From Calonectria ilicicola (lineage: Eukaryota > Ascomycota > Sordariomycetes > Hypocreales > Nectriaceae): DNA of 64,000 nt. Every line of letters begins with the position of its first letter. The stretch's first letter is position 1. The notes under the pieces were generated by a model. It was not told the DNA's origin and did no database searches. It worked only from the letters and a program-made list of their open reading frames with translations. The stretch spans positions 7,068,001 through 7,132,000 of the forward strand of contig CP085825.1 of the NCBI GenBank assembly GCA_020809705.1, given 5' to 3'. The position numbers were made by a program, and so were the translations under genes. Shown piece by piece: positions 35,579 through 46,991 of this stretch.

Positions 35579-35781
35579 TCGAGGTAGTTGTATCTTCTTT
35601 TGTAGTAGAAGGCGAATACGAGGACAACATTGCAACTAGCCAAGTACAAGATAGAAATGAAACAACCCGTAGCAACGGCTTAGCAGCCAACCCGGAAATT
35701 TCTCTTCAACGGGGTCCCCAAGCTCGCCATATTACGATGATTGCTATTGGAGGTGCAATTGGCACTGGGCTAGTGTGGTAG
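35575..35781 (+). pseudogene. N-terminal relic of an amino-acid permease (APC family)
   Basis: The frame overlaps the aminotransferase stop codon and ends LQRGPQARHITMIAIGGAIG followed by TGLVW and a stop. That is the conserved cytoplasmic tail and start of helix 1 of fungal amino-acid permeases, which normally continue through twelve helices. The next 450 nt show no further permease sequence in any frame. A truncated remnant is the simplest reading. Confidence 0.7.
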
Positions 35782-36257
35782 CCAGTCTACTTGTGCTGGG
35801 TGGTGGCCGAGGACTACCGGTTGTAACACTCCGGCCTTCTGCTCTAGGACAATTAATTGATCATTTTTTAACCGGATTATAGGCAAGAGGTAATTTTAGG
35901 AAGATGTACATCTTGTTTGTACCGGTCGCTAAAAATGTCACCGAGATGGCGGTTTCGGCAGAACGAAAAAGTTGCCGGGCCTATAGGACTAGCCTCCCAC
36001 TCGAGTCTGTCGGCATCTCGCTCAGGTTCCCAGACTAACGGACAACGCCGGGGCTCGGGCAATATTTTCGAAACCAATTGCGCATACGGAAGTTTGCGCA
36101 AATTCGAATGCTGGCATTATCTCAATGTACTCCCCGTGAATAGCCTTATAAGAAGATATAAATGCAGCTAGATGAGCTGCACACTCAGATCCGTTCCAAT
36201 GGCATTTAGCTTTGAAACATATTTATTTCCTAAGCAAACATTACTCATTCTTTCGCC

Positions 36258-37739
36258 ATGACTTCCTCTCCCAGTCTTGACTCTTCCGTCTTTGTTGATG
36301 CGGATACGCTCCGTACTGACTTTGCCGCGGCGATGTCGGCAATGTACCGGGCTGAAGTTCCCCTCTATGGCGATCTTATCAAAATCGTACAAGATGTCAA
36401 CAGCTCAAGTCTTCAAAGTCATCAAAGTGAAGGTGCATCAGAAACATCTGCAGCCATCCGCGCGAGCTCTGAGCGGCTTACCCTTGAGCGTCACGGCGCT
36501 ATCCGCTTGGGGACTCCCTATGAGTTACAGACGGTCAAGCGTATCTTCTCCGTGCTCGGAATGCACCCTGTAGGATACTATGATCTATCTGTGGCTGGCT
36601 TGCCAATGCATGCTACCTGTTTCCGCCCTAAAGAAACCTCCAGCCTTGATCGAAATCCTTTCCGCGTCTTCACAACATTGTTGCGGCCAGAATTGCTAGC
36701 CTCTGAGGAAGCCCGCACACTCTCTCTGGCTTTATTGAAGGAGAGGAAGATTTTTACGAATGAATTACTGGAGCTACTCTCTGTGACCGAAGCTCAGGGT
36801 GGTAACCTCACCCAAAGCCAGGCCGCGATTTTCATTCCTCAAGCTCTTCTCACATTTAGTTGGGAGCCTGTAGCCGCAAGCACCTTCAGCCAATACAATT
36901 TGCTTAAATCCGAGCATCCCATCTTGGCTGATATTTCGTGCTTTCGAAGCTCGCATATCAATCACTTAACGCCTCGTACCCTGAATATCTCGGCTGTCCA
37001 AGAGGAGATGGAGAAAGCGGGCATGGCAGTCAAGTCACGCATCGAGGGTCCCCCACCACGCAAATGCCCTATCTTGCTGAGACAAACAAGCTTTCTCGCA
37101 CTTGAAGAAGCGGTCAAGTTCCGAACGGATGAGAAGGCTAATGGGACCCAAGATTCGTTGTTGCTGGGTGCTGAACTTATTGAGGCAAGCCACAAGGCAC
37201 GCTTCGGGGAGATTGAGGAACGAGGTGCAGCGGTCACGCGAAAGGGAAGAGACCTCTATGACAAGCTCCTAACTGAGAGTATGGAGAAGGCAAATGGCCG
37301 AGGCCCAAAAGAAGTTGACGCTATCATCGCAGATACCTTCCAGCAATACCCTGATGACTGGAGCCAGTTGAGGAGACAGGGGCTGATCTTCAGTGAGTTC
37401 CGTGTTACCAAGAAGCTTACACACAAGCCATCAAAGAAACAGACTCAAGAGTCGCTGCTCGAACAACTCATTTCCGAGGGTATTATCGAAGCGTCGCCCA
37501 TCACTTACGAAGACTTCTTGCCATTCTCTGCTGCTGGTATCTTTCAATCCAACCTTCAATCAGACGCTGGAGAACATTCACCGTTGGGCCTCAAGCAGCC
37601 TTCATCAGATAAACACGGCCTTGAGAATGCGATAGAAGAAAAGCTGCTGGATGCAGATGAGTGGTATGCGCGAGCTCAAGATCAAAGTCTGGATGCTGTC
37701 TGTGCCGAGCTGAATTTGACGATGGAGGAATTGCTGTAG
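36258..37739 (+). CDS. DUF1338 family, 2-oxoadipate dioxygenase/decarboxylase-like
   Basis: Intronless, 493 aa from ATG 36258. The protein follows the DUF1338/HglS fold: LERHGAIRLGTPYELQTVKRIFSVLG (first metal His), GYYDLSVAGLPMHATCFRP, FSSHINHLTPRTLNI-like INHLTPRTLNI (second His), and FGEIEERGAAVTRKGRDLYD (metal Glu). In bacteria and plants this non-heme Fe(II) enzyme converts 2-oxoadipate to 2-hydroxyglutarate in lysine breakdown. A central part (about 150-220) with FTNELLELLSVTEAQGG is also family-like. The fungal substrate is inferred, not known. Near an aminotransferase, GAD and SSADH it could feed C5 units into the same pool. Confidence 0.82.
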   Translation: MTSSPSLDSSVFVDADTLRTDFAAAMSAMYRAEVPLYGDLIKIVQDVNSSSLQSHQSEGASETSAAIRASSERLTLERHGAIRLGTPYELQTVKRIFSVLGMHPVGYYDLSVAGLPMHATCFRPKETSSLDRNPFRVFTTLLRPELLASEEARTLSLALLKERKIFTNELLELLSVTEAQGGNLTQSQAAIFIPQALLTFSWEPVAASTFSQYNLLKSEHPILADISCFRSSHINHLTPRTLNISAVQEEMEKAGMAVKSRIEGPPPRKCPILLRQTSFLALEEAVKFRTDEKANGTQDSLLLGAELIEASHKARFGEIEERGAAVTRKGRDLYDKLLTESMEKANGRGPKEVDAIIADTFQQYPDDWSQLRRQGLIFSEFRVTKKLTHKPSKKQTQESLLEQLISEGIIEASPITYEDFLPFSAAGIFQSNLQSDAGEHSPLGLKQPSSDKHGLENAIEEKLLDADEWYARAQDQSLDAVCAELNLTMEELL

Positions 37740-39402
37740 AAAAATGCTGTGAAGTTCGTGGTCAAGGCCTTCATAGATTCAGATAAGCCAAGTTGGTAAA
37801 ACGGGTGGCTAATACAGAGAGTCTATGCTTATGCTAAATATACTTATGGGTTATATCTACTTGGACGTTTTGACACTCTAGTTTTCGAGACCACGTCTAG
37901 AACGAAAAATAAGAGAAAATAAAAAGGCAGATTTTCTACTAGCCAATAATCCAATGACATACAATTGAATGTAAAGCATCGTTTAAGTTGACTATTACAA
38001 AAGATATTGAACGCTGTCATCTACAAGGGTGATGTCGTGCCAGCGACGGAAATCCGTGGGTTTCTATTTTTTCCTCAATTCCCCATTAAACCTCGTAGCC
38101 ATAAAATTCCGATTCCAAACACGGTCTGTAGCCTTACAGATAATACCTGAACAAAAAAAAAAAGGCACTACTACAACAGAATTGCACCTATGCACACGAT
38201 AGCATAATTCCCAATGGGTTACATCCATCCGATTCTCCGGAAAAGGAAGTTCAGTATAAATTAGGTCTCTCGCAATTTCTCTGTGGGCATCGACCGACGG
38301 ATAAAGCCACTTACCCTGTACGCCTCCAAGATAACAGAGTGGAGTACTAAATTGGCTGTTGCCCTTAATCTTTTATGGTTAGGGCCTAAGGTTACGTTAC
38401 TTTGGGCTTGTGTCTCGTTATGGCGGTCACTGAACACGGTACGCGACGCCAGGGACCCCGGATCATGGCCAGTGCATTCACGCGTTTGTCACAGCATCAT
38501 TGGCCAAATGTCTAAATCCGTAACGCCCTGTGGGCTCATATCCTTGCCTCTGCCATTCGGCTAGCTGGAGAAGATAAAAGAGCCCAACTTTTCACAAATT
38601 TCGCATGAACAAGTCGGCAGGTGCCGAACGTGCGTGTCCGGACTCCGAGGACATGTTGATTTAGCTGAGTAGATACGTCATTGATCCAGAACTCTTAGGC
38701 TAAAGGCTTTCCCGCTCTCCACCATGCAACGAACACACATCTAGCGGTGTTCCTTTTCAGGATCCTCACTACAGCGCGTTTCTCTCTCGTTAACCCGAGG
38801 ATCATTGTTTTATTTTATATGGTGTATGTATGCACTGACGTTGCAACGGGAGCCTCAGCCATTGAGTCTCAAAATAATACCGACTGCGTGAGCTGTAGCC
38901 GCAAAGCATAAATCGCGTATTTGCAATTCGTTGAATGGTTCCTTGATCGCCTACGGGAATACCGGCGCGGATGATCAAAGCCCGTCGGCCTTGGAGCAAA
39001 AGGAAGGTCCTGTAACATCTTCGGGTCCGGGCGTATACGATGTGCGATGCCAAACCAATGTAACCCTAGCGCGTGCAAAGGGCCCCTTGTTTGATCTCAA
39101 ATACGAGGTCATTTATTGGGCATGATCCACGCTCGAGCTCCTAATAAGAAAAGATCAGCAGAGAGCCGTAGAGCTAGCACACTTCTCCGAGGCTTCGAGT
39201 CCACATTTCGAGCCGACCCAAATCCCAGAATAGAAGCGGCATGCATTTGAGCAGTCCCCCAATTTTAGCCCATATTAGAAACACAAAAGCGATATGAGAT
39301 GAAAACGTTACAAAAGAGAACTATTTCCCACACAAAGAACAGGGTCCCTTTCAATACGCTTGAGTGAATTCCATCCCACACAGTCGTTCGCCCACATTCA
39401 GG
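37740..39402. other. Intergenic stretch
   Basis: About 1.66 kb with no supported gene. Open stretches such as 38283-38564 (93 codons) and 38931-39125 show no family features. A perfect inverted repeat TCGGCA-GG-TGCCGA lies at 38614-38627 and A-rich runs near 38150. The last few hundred bases should hold the promoter of the peroxidase gene. Confidence 0.5.
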
Positions 39403-41060
39403 ATGAAGTACGCTACCGCCACAGCCGTTGCTTGTGCTTCCCTTGCAGCTGGACAGCTCGTCTGGCCGTCACAATGGGACGAGCTCGAAGACTTTTACAC
39501 TATGCATTCGGGGTACTACAAGAGAGGGTTTTCTGACTGTGAGCTTTTACGCGTCCTAATATCCATTCTGAATACTTCTGATGCTGACTTGCAATAGCTG
39601 TGAACCCTTGCTCTTTTGGCTCCAACGTTAAGAGCCGCCAGAACTCAGCCGAATGGATCCGCACCGCGTTTCATGACATGGCAACCCACGATGCTAAAGC
39701 CGGCACGGGCGGAATTGATGGCTCCATCTGGTGGGAATTGGATCGGGCAGAGAACGTTGGTAGTGCCTTTAACAACACTTTTGGTTTCTTCAGCGGGTTT
39801 TTCTCCGAGCGCGTGTCCGCCTCTGATCTAATCGCCCTTGGTGTTGTGACAGCGAGCGGCGCCTGTAATGGACCTAAGGTTCAGCTACGTGCTGGTCGCA
39901 TTGACGCTGACAAGGCAGGCCCAGCAGGCGTTCCAGAGCCGCAGACTGATATTGACACCACACTGGCAACCTTTGAGAAGGCTGGATTCACCAAGGAGGA
40001 CATGATTGCCATGGTTGCATGTGGCCACTCAATCGGCGGTGTGCATAGTGAAGACTTTGCCGACCTCACTGAGCTTCCAGCCACACCCGACACGTCGGTG
40101 CCCTTTCAAAGCGACGTCTCAGAAATTAGCAACGGCGTTGTGACCGAGTTTCTCTCGAACACGACTAAGAACCCACTTGTGGTCGCATCTAACGATACCC
40201 TGAACTCGGACAAGCGTATCTTCGAATCTGATGGAAAGGTTACAATGAAGAAGTTGGCCGATAAGGCAACCTTTACCTCCACTTGTGGCGATATTTTCAC
40301 CCGTATGATCGAAACTGTCCCAAGCAACGTCAACCTTACCGACCCGATCCAGCCATACGACGTCAGACCTTACATCCAGGAGCTTTCTCTGAAGAATGGA
40401 TCCATTTATTTGCAGGGACGAGTCCGATTGAGGATCACCACTGGAACGGGTCGAGAGGCAGATGATACTACGGTCAAGCTGGAATACGTTGATAACAACG
40501 GTGAAGGCAGAACCACGATTAATGCTACCCGAGCAACATACAAGCTTGGTATTACTGCTGGTCTCCACGGTGAGGGATTTGTCTTTTTCGAGTTCGAAAC
40601 AACCATCAAGCCTGAGACTGGTATCAGCAAATTCTGGATTGTTGAGACAACAACATCTACTCAGAAGATCACCACGCATGACAACCAGGGAACTGGTGGA
40701 TATCCCGTAGACGACACTGTTCTTTACCAAGTGGACGAGTCGTGCTTTGATGTGGATAACATCAAAAATGCCCAAATCCCCTTGGTTGTCACTGCTGCTG
40801 TTCGCGAAAAGCGCTCATCGGATCCTCTTTCCCTTAGAATTATTCGCAAGGTGGACCGACAAGGAGTTATTGTTCCCGAGATCAAGTCCGACACTGTCGA
40901 CTTCAAAGCCACTGGCAAGAATGATAGTGGTTATGTCACCTATCGTGCTGAGTCGCAATCTCCGGACTCGACTACTTTTGACATCCTGTTGGGAGGCAGC
41001 AATCCTACTGGGGTCGAATTCCAAGGCACTGGTGGAATGCCACAAACATGTACGGCATAA
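39403..41060 (+). CDS. Secreted class II-type heme peroxidase with long C-terminal extension
   Basis: Two exons, 39403-39538 and 39598-41060, give 532 aa. ATG 39403 begins a signal peptide (MKYATATAVACASLAAG). The distal heme pocket is WIRTAFHDMATHD (Arg67, His71), and the proximal His is in MVACGHSIGGVH near residue 189; PAGVPEPQTD lies between. Several Asn-X-Ser/Thr sites fit secretion. After about residue 255 the chain continues for about 275 residues of beta-rich, Thr-rich sequence unlike the short tail of lignin peroxidases, with an ending FQGTGGMPQTCTA. It is probably an extracellular peroxidase of the fungal plant-type superfamily; substrate unknown. Confidence 0.85.
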
Positions 41061-41374
41061 GTATGAATTTGCATGCTATGGTGCAATATGATGTCTTTTG
41101 TAATGAAAAATAGACGATATGGAGTTATTTTTAATCTAAACATGAAATGAATTGATATGATATTGCTTTTTAACGTTACATCAAGAACCTTTGGATGTTC
41201 GATCTCACTTCCATCACGAGCTGCACTTTAGGAGGGAGCAAGCAGTTGGCCATTTTATCGCGCGTAGTTTGTGTTATACATAATCGAGCCAATCCTCAAT
41301 GATAAATGATGTTCAATTAGGTTTTGGAGAAATCGAAACCTATGTACATACTACAGGGTTCCTAGGGGCCAAGG

Positions 41375-41392
41375 AACCCTAACCCTAACCCT
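41375..41392 (-). repeat. Interstitial telomere-type repeat (TTAGGG x3)
   Basis: Plus strand reads AACCCTAACCCTAACCCT, three perfect units of the fungal telomere repeat complement, between the convergent 3' ends of the peroxidase and carboxypeptidase genes. Too short to be a telomere; it may mark an old break repair or be chance. Confidence 0.6.
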
Positions 41393-41400
41393 TGGATGAT

Positions 41401-43598
41401 TTAAATCATGTCCCATATCCACACAATGCCCAGTGTAATGAACATCAGAGTACTTAGGCCCAAGGTTGAGGTGCTTAGGGAATTTCCTGCACTGGTTGAA
41501 GAAGATGGGGTGCTAGTAGAATCGCTTCCAGTAGTCTTATTGCCGGATGTTTCACTATCGCTGGATGGCGACACCACAATATTCTCCTTCACCACGGCCG
41601 TTCCTGCCTCCAGAGCTTGCAGTTGCTCATCAGTGCACGACTTTGGTGCGTCATAGATGTAACAAATAGGATCGATACCGGCAGGCAATTTATTTTTGGT
41701 GGCCCAGCTGTTTAACGGACCTTTGCTGCTGTAGTTTCCACTGACGCCAACCTCGACGTCTCCAGTGGCAATGTCACGACCGAAGATGGAGCGTTGGAAG
41801 ATTTGGTACATTGTCTCAGGTTGATAGGCTGCAACAGCGTGACCAGCTTCAAACACTCGAGAGAATGAGACATTTCCGTGCTGTCGAACCAACCCTCCTA
41901 CGTAGCTGGAGTTTGTTTTGATGTCGGCATAGCCAGAGGATCGGAAAGCGGGAGCATCGGGATACTCCATGACCAGACTGACATTCTCCATACCGATCCC
42001 TAGATAAATATAATTTAGCAAACGAACAAGAAACTGTTGAAGCAAGACATACAGTTGCATCGGTAATCACGATCACCGTATACAAGAGCCAAGTTTACAC
42101 CCGAGGCTAATAAGTATTCCACATCGGCCACAGTTCGAACCATTGGATCACCCGTAATGGCGAACATGTTTTCAGAAATGGCTGTCCCCGAAAGTGTAAA
42201 ATTGACTGGAGCCCCGACAGCTTCCTGAACCCAGCGTTGGTTAAAGAATCCGGTAGGATAGTCTGGCGGAAAGGCAATGTCATTCTGGAGTGAGAGATCA
42301 AAAGCGCTTCGGTTGGATAGCGCAGTGTAGGCTCCCTGGACGTACCCGAAGCACATTTGGGTAGCAGCCACACATGCCTCATTTACTTCATCATTATTTC
42401 CATACTGGTTTGGGTCTTTCTTCTCCTGGAGGGATCTGCATTCGTCAATCAAGTCCCAGCATCCGCCCTTTTTGGTGATATTGTGTCTGGCTAGCTCATA
42501 AACATCTTTAGAAATGACCTGAACACCATACGTGTTGTTGTATGCATACTCAGGAAATCCGAGAGCCTGGATCTTAGAGTCTACACAACCATTGTTGATG
42601 CCGAGGGTTCCAACGGGGAGTTTCTTAGCATGGGTGTCTTTGATGGTGCCGTTCTCAATCTTTTCATTCTGCTTCTGAAAGTAGGCGGCAGTGGCAGGTC
42701 CGAAAAATCCTGAATACTACGTCGGATTATGTGAGTAAGACGGGACTGCAAAGTCGTTCTTTATGACTTACTGAATATGACCAAAAGTTAACTTCATCAT
42801 TGCTTGTTTTGTACTCAGGAAATTCTTGGAACCACACTTGCGAAATCTGCCAAACCTGCTCCGCAACCTGTGCTGTGGTGTTGAGTGTGTCCTGATGGCT
42901 TGTGCTGTAAGCTGAAGCGACGACGGATGACAAGTTTGTGGAAACGCTGACGGCACCCTCGGGGGCTGGGGTGAAGATACTAGTTGCCAAGTCAACTGTT
43001 CCATTTTGAGGTTTTGTGTAAGAATAGCCAGTTTGTACGGGCACATCTAAGTATAACATGTTGACAGCATTGTTCCAAGACCAACGGTTTATGCTAGTAC
43101 TCTTCGAATCGGAGTTGACGGTGCATGGAAAGCCACTCCCACCGTCCAGGAAGCTTTCGCCGGGACCACCAGGGATATAGATCGTAGTCGGTGCAGTATC
43201 GGCATTATTTCTAGATTCTTCTGGTAGTTAGCTTCATTACTTTGCGCAAAATTAAAAAAAAAAACGCATAAATAAATAGACTTTGTAGGCCGATCTTACC
43301 AAAATACCAGAAGAAAATACTCGCGTTGTAGGTCTTGTCAATGCTTGGAAGAGTAACAAAGCCGCTGTAACCCTTGACGCCCGTAGTCGTTTCGCAGATG
43401 GATGTCTAGCAGAATGTCAGAATTTTCGCTAGGGGAGGAAAGAGTGTGATTGCAAACCTCTTTATAAGAGACAGAAATGTCGGGATAATTGCGCGATTGA
43501 AACTCGGTTAGATCCTTGGGTAGTGGAATAAAGGTTGAGCTTGCGGCGGATGCTACCGCAGGCAATAGTAGAAATGCGAGGTTGTGAAGGGGAAACAT
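41401..43598 (-). CDS. GPI-anchored-type serine carboxypeptidase (S10 family)
   Basis: Five exons, 43598-43458, 43405-43300, 43220-42772, 42716-42053 and 41999-41401, give about 652 aa. A signal peptide (MFPLHNLAFLLLPAVASA) is followed by the S10 oxyanion region IYIPGGPGESFLDGG (about 95-110), LYLDVPVQTGYSY, the nucleophile region NFWSYSYSGFFGPATAAYF (Ser near 230; GES of the usual GESYxG is replaced by SYS, with Ser-Tyr-x-Gly kept), Asp in ALVYGDRDYRCNWIG (about 447) and His in FEAGHAVAAYQP (about 507). The C-terminus is Ser/Thr-rich and ends in a hydrophobic stretch (LGLSTLMFITLGIVWIW), the layout of a GPI-attachment signal. It would be a cell-surface acid peptidase releasing C-terminal residues. 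Its 3' end converges on the peroxidase gene. Confidence 0.88.
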
Positions 43599-44387
43599 GA
43601 TTGATAATGCCCCAAAGACTTTAGGGGACTAAGAATTGATTTTTCTTCTACTTTTGATGCATTTTGAAGATGCGTGCTGTCAGACTTACATATATAGGCT
43701 TCATATGTGATGATGTGAAGCAGGACCAAGTGGGTCATGACGCTCATCTCGCCAAACGATGTGATTTGACAAATCGTGTAATTAAGCACTCCCTGCTATT
43801 TTCCTCAGCTCGGAGTGTTGACCAAGGCGCATTGGCGCAGCTTGTGGTAGCGATGTAAGCACCCTAAACCGTTTGGGGAGGATCCGCGGGGGAAGGAATT
43901 CGTATTTGACGGACTAGCCAATCACGTACAGCCATTTCGATCCTTCTCGCCAAACGATGACGTGCACACCATCGGCGACAACGCATTCTTTACGATTTTC
44001 TACTACCGTGCCTTTCTACCGCTGCCTTGGGATTGGAACAAAATAAAAGAATCGACTAGGGTGGTAATATGTCGGCAAGTAATATGCATACTTATAAGGC
44101 TGCGCATGCAGTAGAGTTTTGCTCTTTGGGGCTGAGGAGTGGTAGTTTCTCACATCAACGTGACAAAAATAGCAGAAAAATTGGAGGAAATCTTTCTCAT
44201 GAGCTAACTAATTGTGGCACTCCCCGAGAAGAGTCATCGTGTTCGGTTGTAATAGTGTGCATGCATTCCCCGCTGCTTACTACGAAGAGATGAACTTGAA
44301 GAGATATCGTATTTTGATGTTCTAAGAATTTTGATCTAGTCTTTATTACTTATGCCTTCATCCACATGTTGTTGGATACGTGTGAAG
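43599..44387. other. Intergenic stretch
   Basis: About 790 nt between the carboxypeptidase start and the SSADH stop; contains the presumed carboxypeptidase promoter. The short frames on either strand (60-78 codons) have no recognisable features. Confidence 0.5.
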
Positions 44388-46098
44388 CTAATAAGTTACG
44401 TTGATGCCTCCTGTCACAACGGTCTTTAATTGCGTGAAGTCTTCCAAGCCGTACTTGCTTCCTTCACGGCCAATTCCAGAATGCTTAATGCCACCGAAGC
44501 TACATGTAACAAAGGATTAGTAATTGATCAGAATCATGACAAGAGTAGGATAAACTCACGGGGAAGAAGCATCAGAAATGACGCCAGTATTAAGCGCAAC
44601 CATTCCAAACTGTAACAAGTCGGAAACTCTTGCAGAACGAACCAGATCTTTGGTGAAGATATAGGACGCAAGGCCAACTTCCACCGAGTTCGCTATTTCA
44701 ACAACCTCTTCCTCAGTCGTGAACCGCATAATCGGAGCGACAGGGCCGAATATCTCTTCGTTAACAACACGCATTGTTGTGTTGACATTAGTAAGAATTG
44801 TAGGTTCATGAAAGTTAGGACCTAGCTAGTGTAAGTAAACACGAATAATGTTGTTTCGTGGAATACGCACCTAATGATGGGATCTTTGAACCACCAAGCA
44901 CCACTTGAGCACCTTTGCTAACGGCATCTTCAACCAAGCCGGCAACTCTGTCAGCAGCGGCTGGGCTGATCAAGGGACCATGCGTGACATCCCGGTCATA
45001 ACCCCTTCCAACTTTGAAGGCCTTGACAGCGGTGACAAGTCTCTTCAGAAACTCATCATAAATTCCATCTTGTAAATAAATCCTGTTTGCACAGACACAG
45101 GTCTGGCCAGTTACCTTGAACTTGGCAGTGACAAATGACTGGACAGCTACATCAAGGTCTGCGTCATCGAAGACGATAAAAGGAGCATTGCCACCCAATT
45201 CTAAGCTCAACTTCTTCAGAGTATCACTAGACTGTTTCATGAGAATGCGGCCGACTCTGGTGGATCCTGTGAACGAAATCTTTTTGACGATTGGTGAAGA
45301 GCAGAGGAGCTGGCCAATCTCTGGAGTATTGTCGAGCGCTGTCACGATATTGACAACGCCTTTGGGGAGACCGGCTCTCTCACCAAGCGCCAAGATCGCG
45401 TTGGCAGTGAATGGCGTTTCCCCAGGGGTTTTAATCACGACTGTGCAACCCACAGCAAGGGCGGGGCCAAGCTTTCTGGTAATCATGGCGCCGGGGAAAT
45501 TCCATCTAGAGAAATCAGCTAAAAGGGCCTTTGCAGACCTCATTTAAACTTACGGGGTAATAAAACCGCAAACTCCGACCGGTTGCTTTAATACAGAAAC
45601 TCGGAATCCTGCATTGGTGTGGGGGATGACATCGCCGTACACCCGAGGAGCCTCTTCAGCGTACCATTCGAAGAAACTGGCAGCAAAGTTCACCTCGCCA
45701 GTTGCGTCAGGCCAAGCCTTGCCATTTTCCCAGCTGATCAAGGTTGCGAGATCATTATGGTTTTCCTGCATGAGCTCGAACCATCGGCGCAAGATGCGCG
45801 ATCGTTCGCGCCCAGTGCGAGACCGCCAAGCCGGAAAGGCAGCGGCGGCAGCATCAATTGCCTTTTGTGCATCTTCGGGTGTCGACTCTGGGCACGAACC
45901 GATTAAGGACCCAGTTGAAGGATCTAGATTATTTTTCTCGCATCAGCATATGGCGATGAAGTCAAGTTAAAAATATGCCAGCATAAACTCACCATGAACA
46001 TCAAATCGCTTGCCTGAGACTGATTCGGTCCATTCACCGTTGATAAGGTTCTTGCCGATAAACAGCGATTGGTCTTTCAGGGATAGACTGGTCACCAT
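44388..46098 (-). CDS. UGA2: Succinate-semialdehyde dehydrogenase (NAD(P)+), GABA shunt
   Basis: Five exons, 46098-45993, 45923-45554, 45505-44871, 44821-44560 and 44499-44388, give 494 aa. Aldehyde dehydrogenase signatures are complete: FITPWNFPGAMITRKLGPAL, SFTGSTRVGR, catalytic Glu in LELGGNAPFIVFDDADLD (about 258), catalytic Cys in TGQTCVCANR (about 292), NEEIFGPVAPIMRF and a C-terminal FGGIKHSGIGREGSKYG. The RKLGPAL, KVTGQTCVCANR and SGIGREG forms are those of GabD/Uga2 enzymes. There is no evident mitochondrial leader, as expected of cytosolic Uga2. It oxidises succinate semialdehyde to succinate. Glutamate decarboxylase is 11 kb away. The 5' end faces a Zn2Cys6 regulator across a shared upstream region of about 0.9 kb. 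Confidence 0.9.
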
Positions 46099-46325
46099 TT
46101 TGTCCGTCTGTGGCTACGTGCTCAATAAGGTTGATGGATTAAGTCTGAGCACTGGGTCTATGCTTCGAAAGATGATTTGCTAAATCGCCAGATCTTTACA
46201 GTCCCACGATAAGCCTAGGGCAAATATATAGCTACGGTAACACCTATGCACAAGTAAGCGGCAAAGAGTATCCGACTGACTAATTCATAGTAATTCATAG
46301 TCAAGTCACCCCGGATCCAGCCCGG

Positions 46326-46352
46326 GCGAGATCTGAGCATCGCAGATCTCGC
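46326..46352. promoter_or_regulatory. 10-bp palindrome in the SSADH/Zn2Cys6 divergent promoter
   Basis: GCGAGATCTG and its exact reverse complement CAGATCTCGC are separated by 7 nt. It lies about 230 nt upstream of the SSADH ATG and about 640 nt upstream of the regulator ATG at 46992, a good place for a dimeric regulator to bind. A 13-nt direct repeat AAATGGCAAGCCA occurs at 46442 and 46554 in the same region. Confidence 0.45.
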
Positions 46353-46991
46353 GGTCAGTTTACTCAAATCTGCCCCGCAATCGACCTCATCGGCGAGGTT
46401 AGTATTCATTTTAGCTTAGCGGCTTTTCAGCCCCTCGTGTGAAATGGCAAGCCAAACCGGGAGACATCGTTGTCGGAGCCACGGTTACATGGGGAGCCGC
46501 CATTGAGGCTAGGACCGAACAGGTGACGTGTGGGGTCGAGTTGGCCTCATTCAAAATGGCAAGCCACCGCTTCAACTTTCCTCGTTAGATTTGTTGACAA
46601 ATAAGAAACCAGGTCGTGCGTCTTGACCCACCTTGGGCGAATCAACCACCTAATGCGGCGCATTGGCGATAGCGGCACATCTGCTACATCCCCGGTGTGA
46701 AGGGCCCCGTGATTTTGTTAGTCCTGTGGGAAAACAGACAAATCTTGTCTTGTAATCTAGAGAAATCATGAATTGAATATCCTGATCAAGCTAGCTTCAA
46801 TCAAGGCTGGATTCAGCCTTCCGCAATCGCCACCTCATGATATGCTTCCAGTGCGGAGTACGGTAGACCATATCATTTTCTATCTGAAACTTGTATTGAA
46901 TTGTCCGGCTTGCTCTTGGTGCTGTCGCATACCAACGTAGCATTTCACCTCATCGAGAACCTGGTTATTACATCATTCGCCTTCGCATGCA

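Noticed and set aside
36258..36573. Long overlapping frames within the DUF1338, peroxidase and GAD genes
   Set aside because: They are shadows of strongly conserved coding sequence in another frame.
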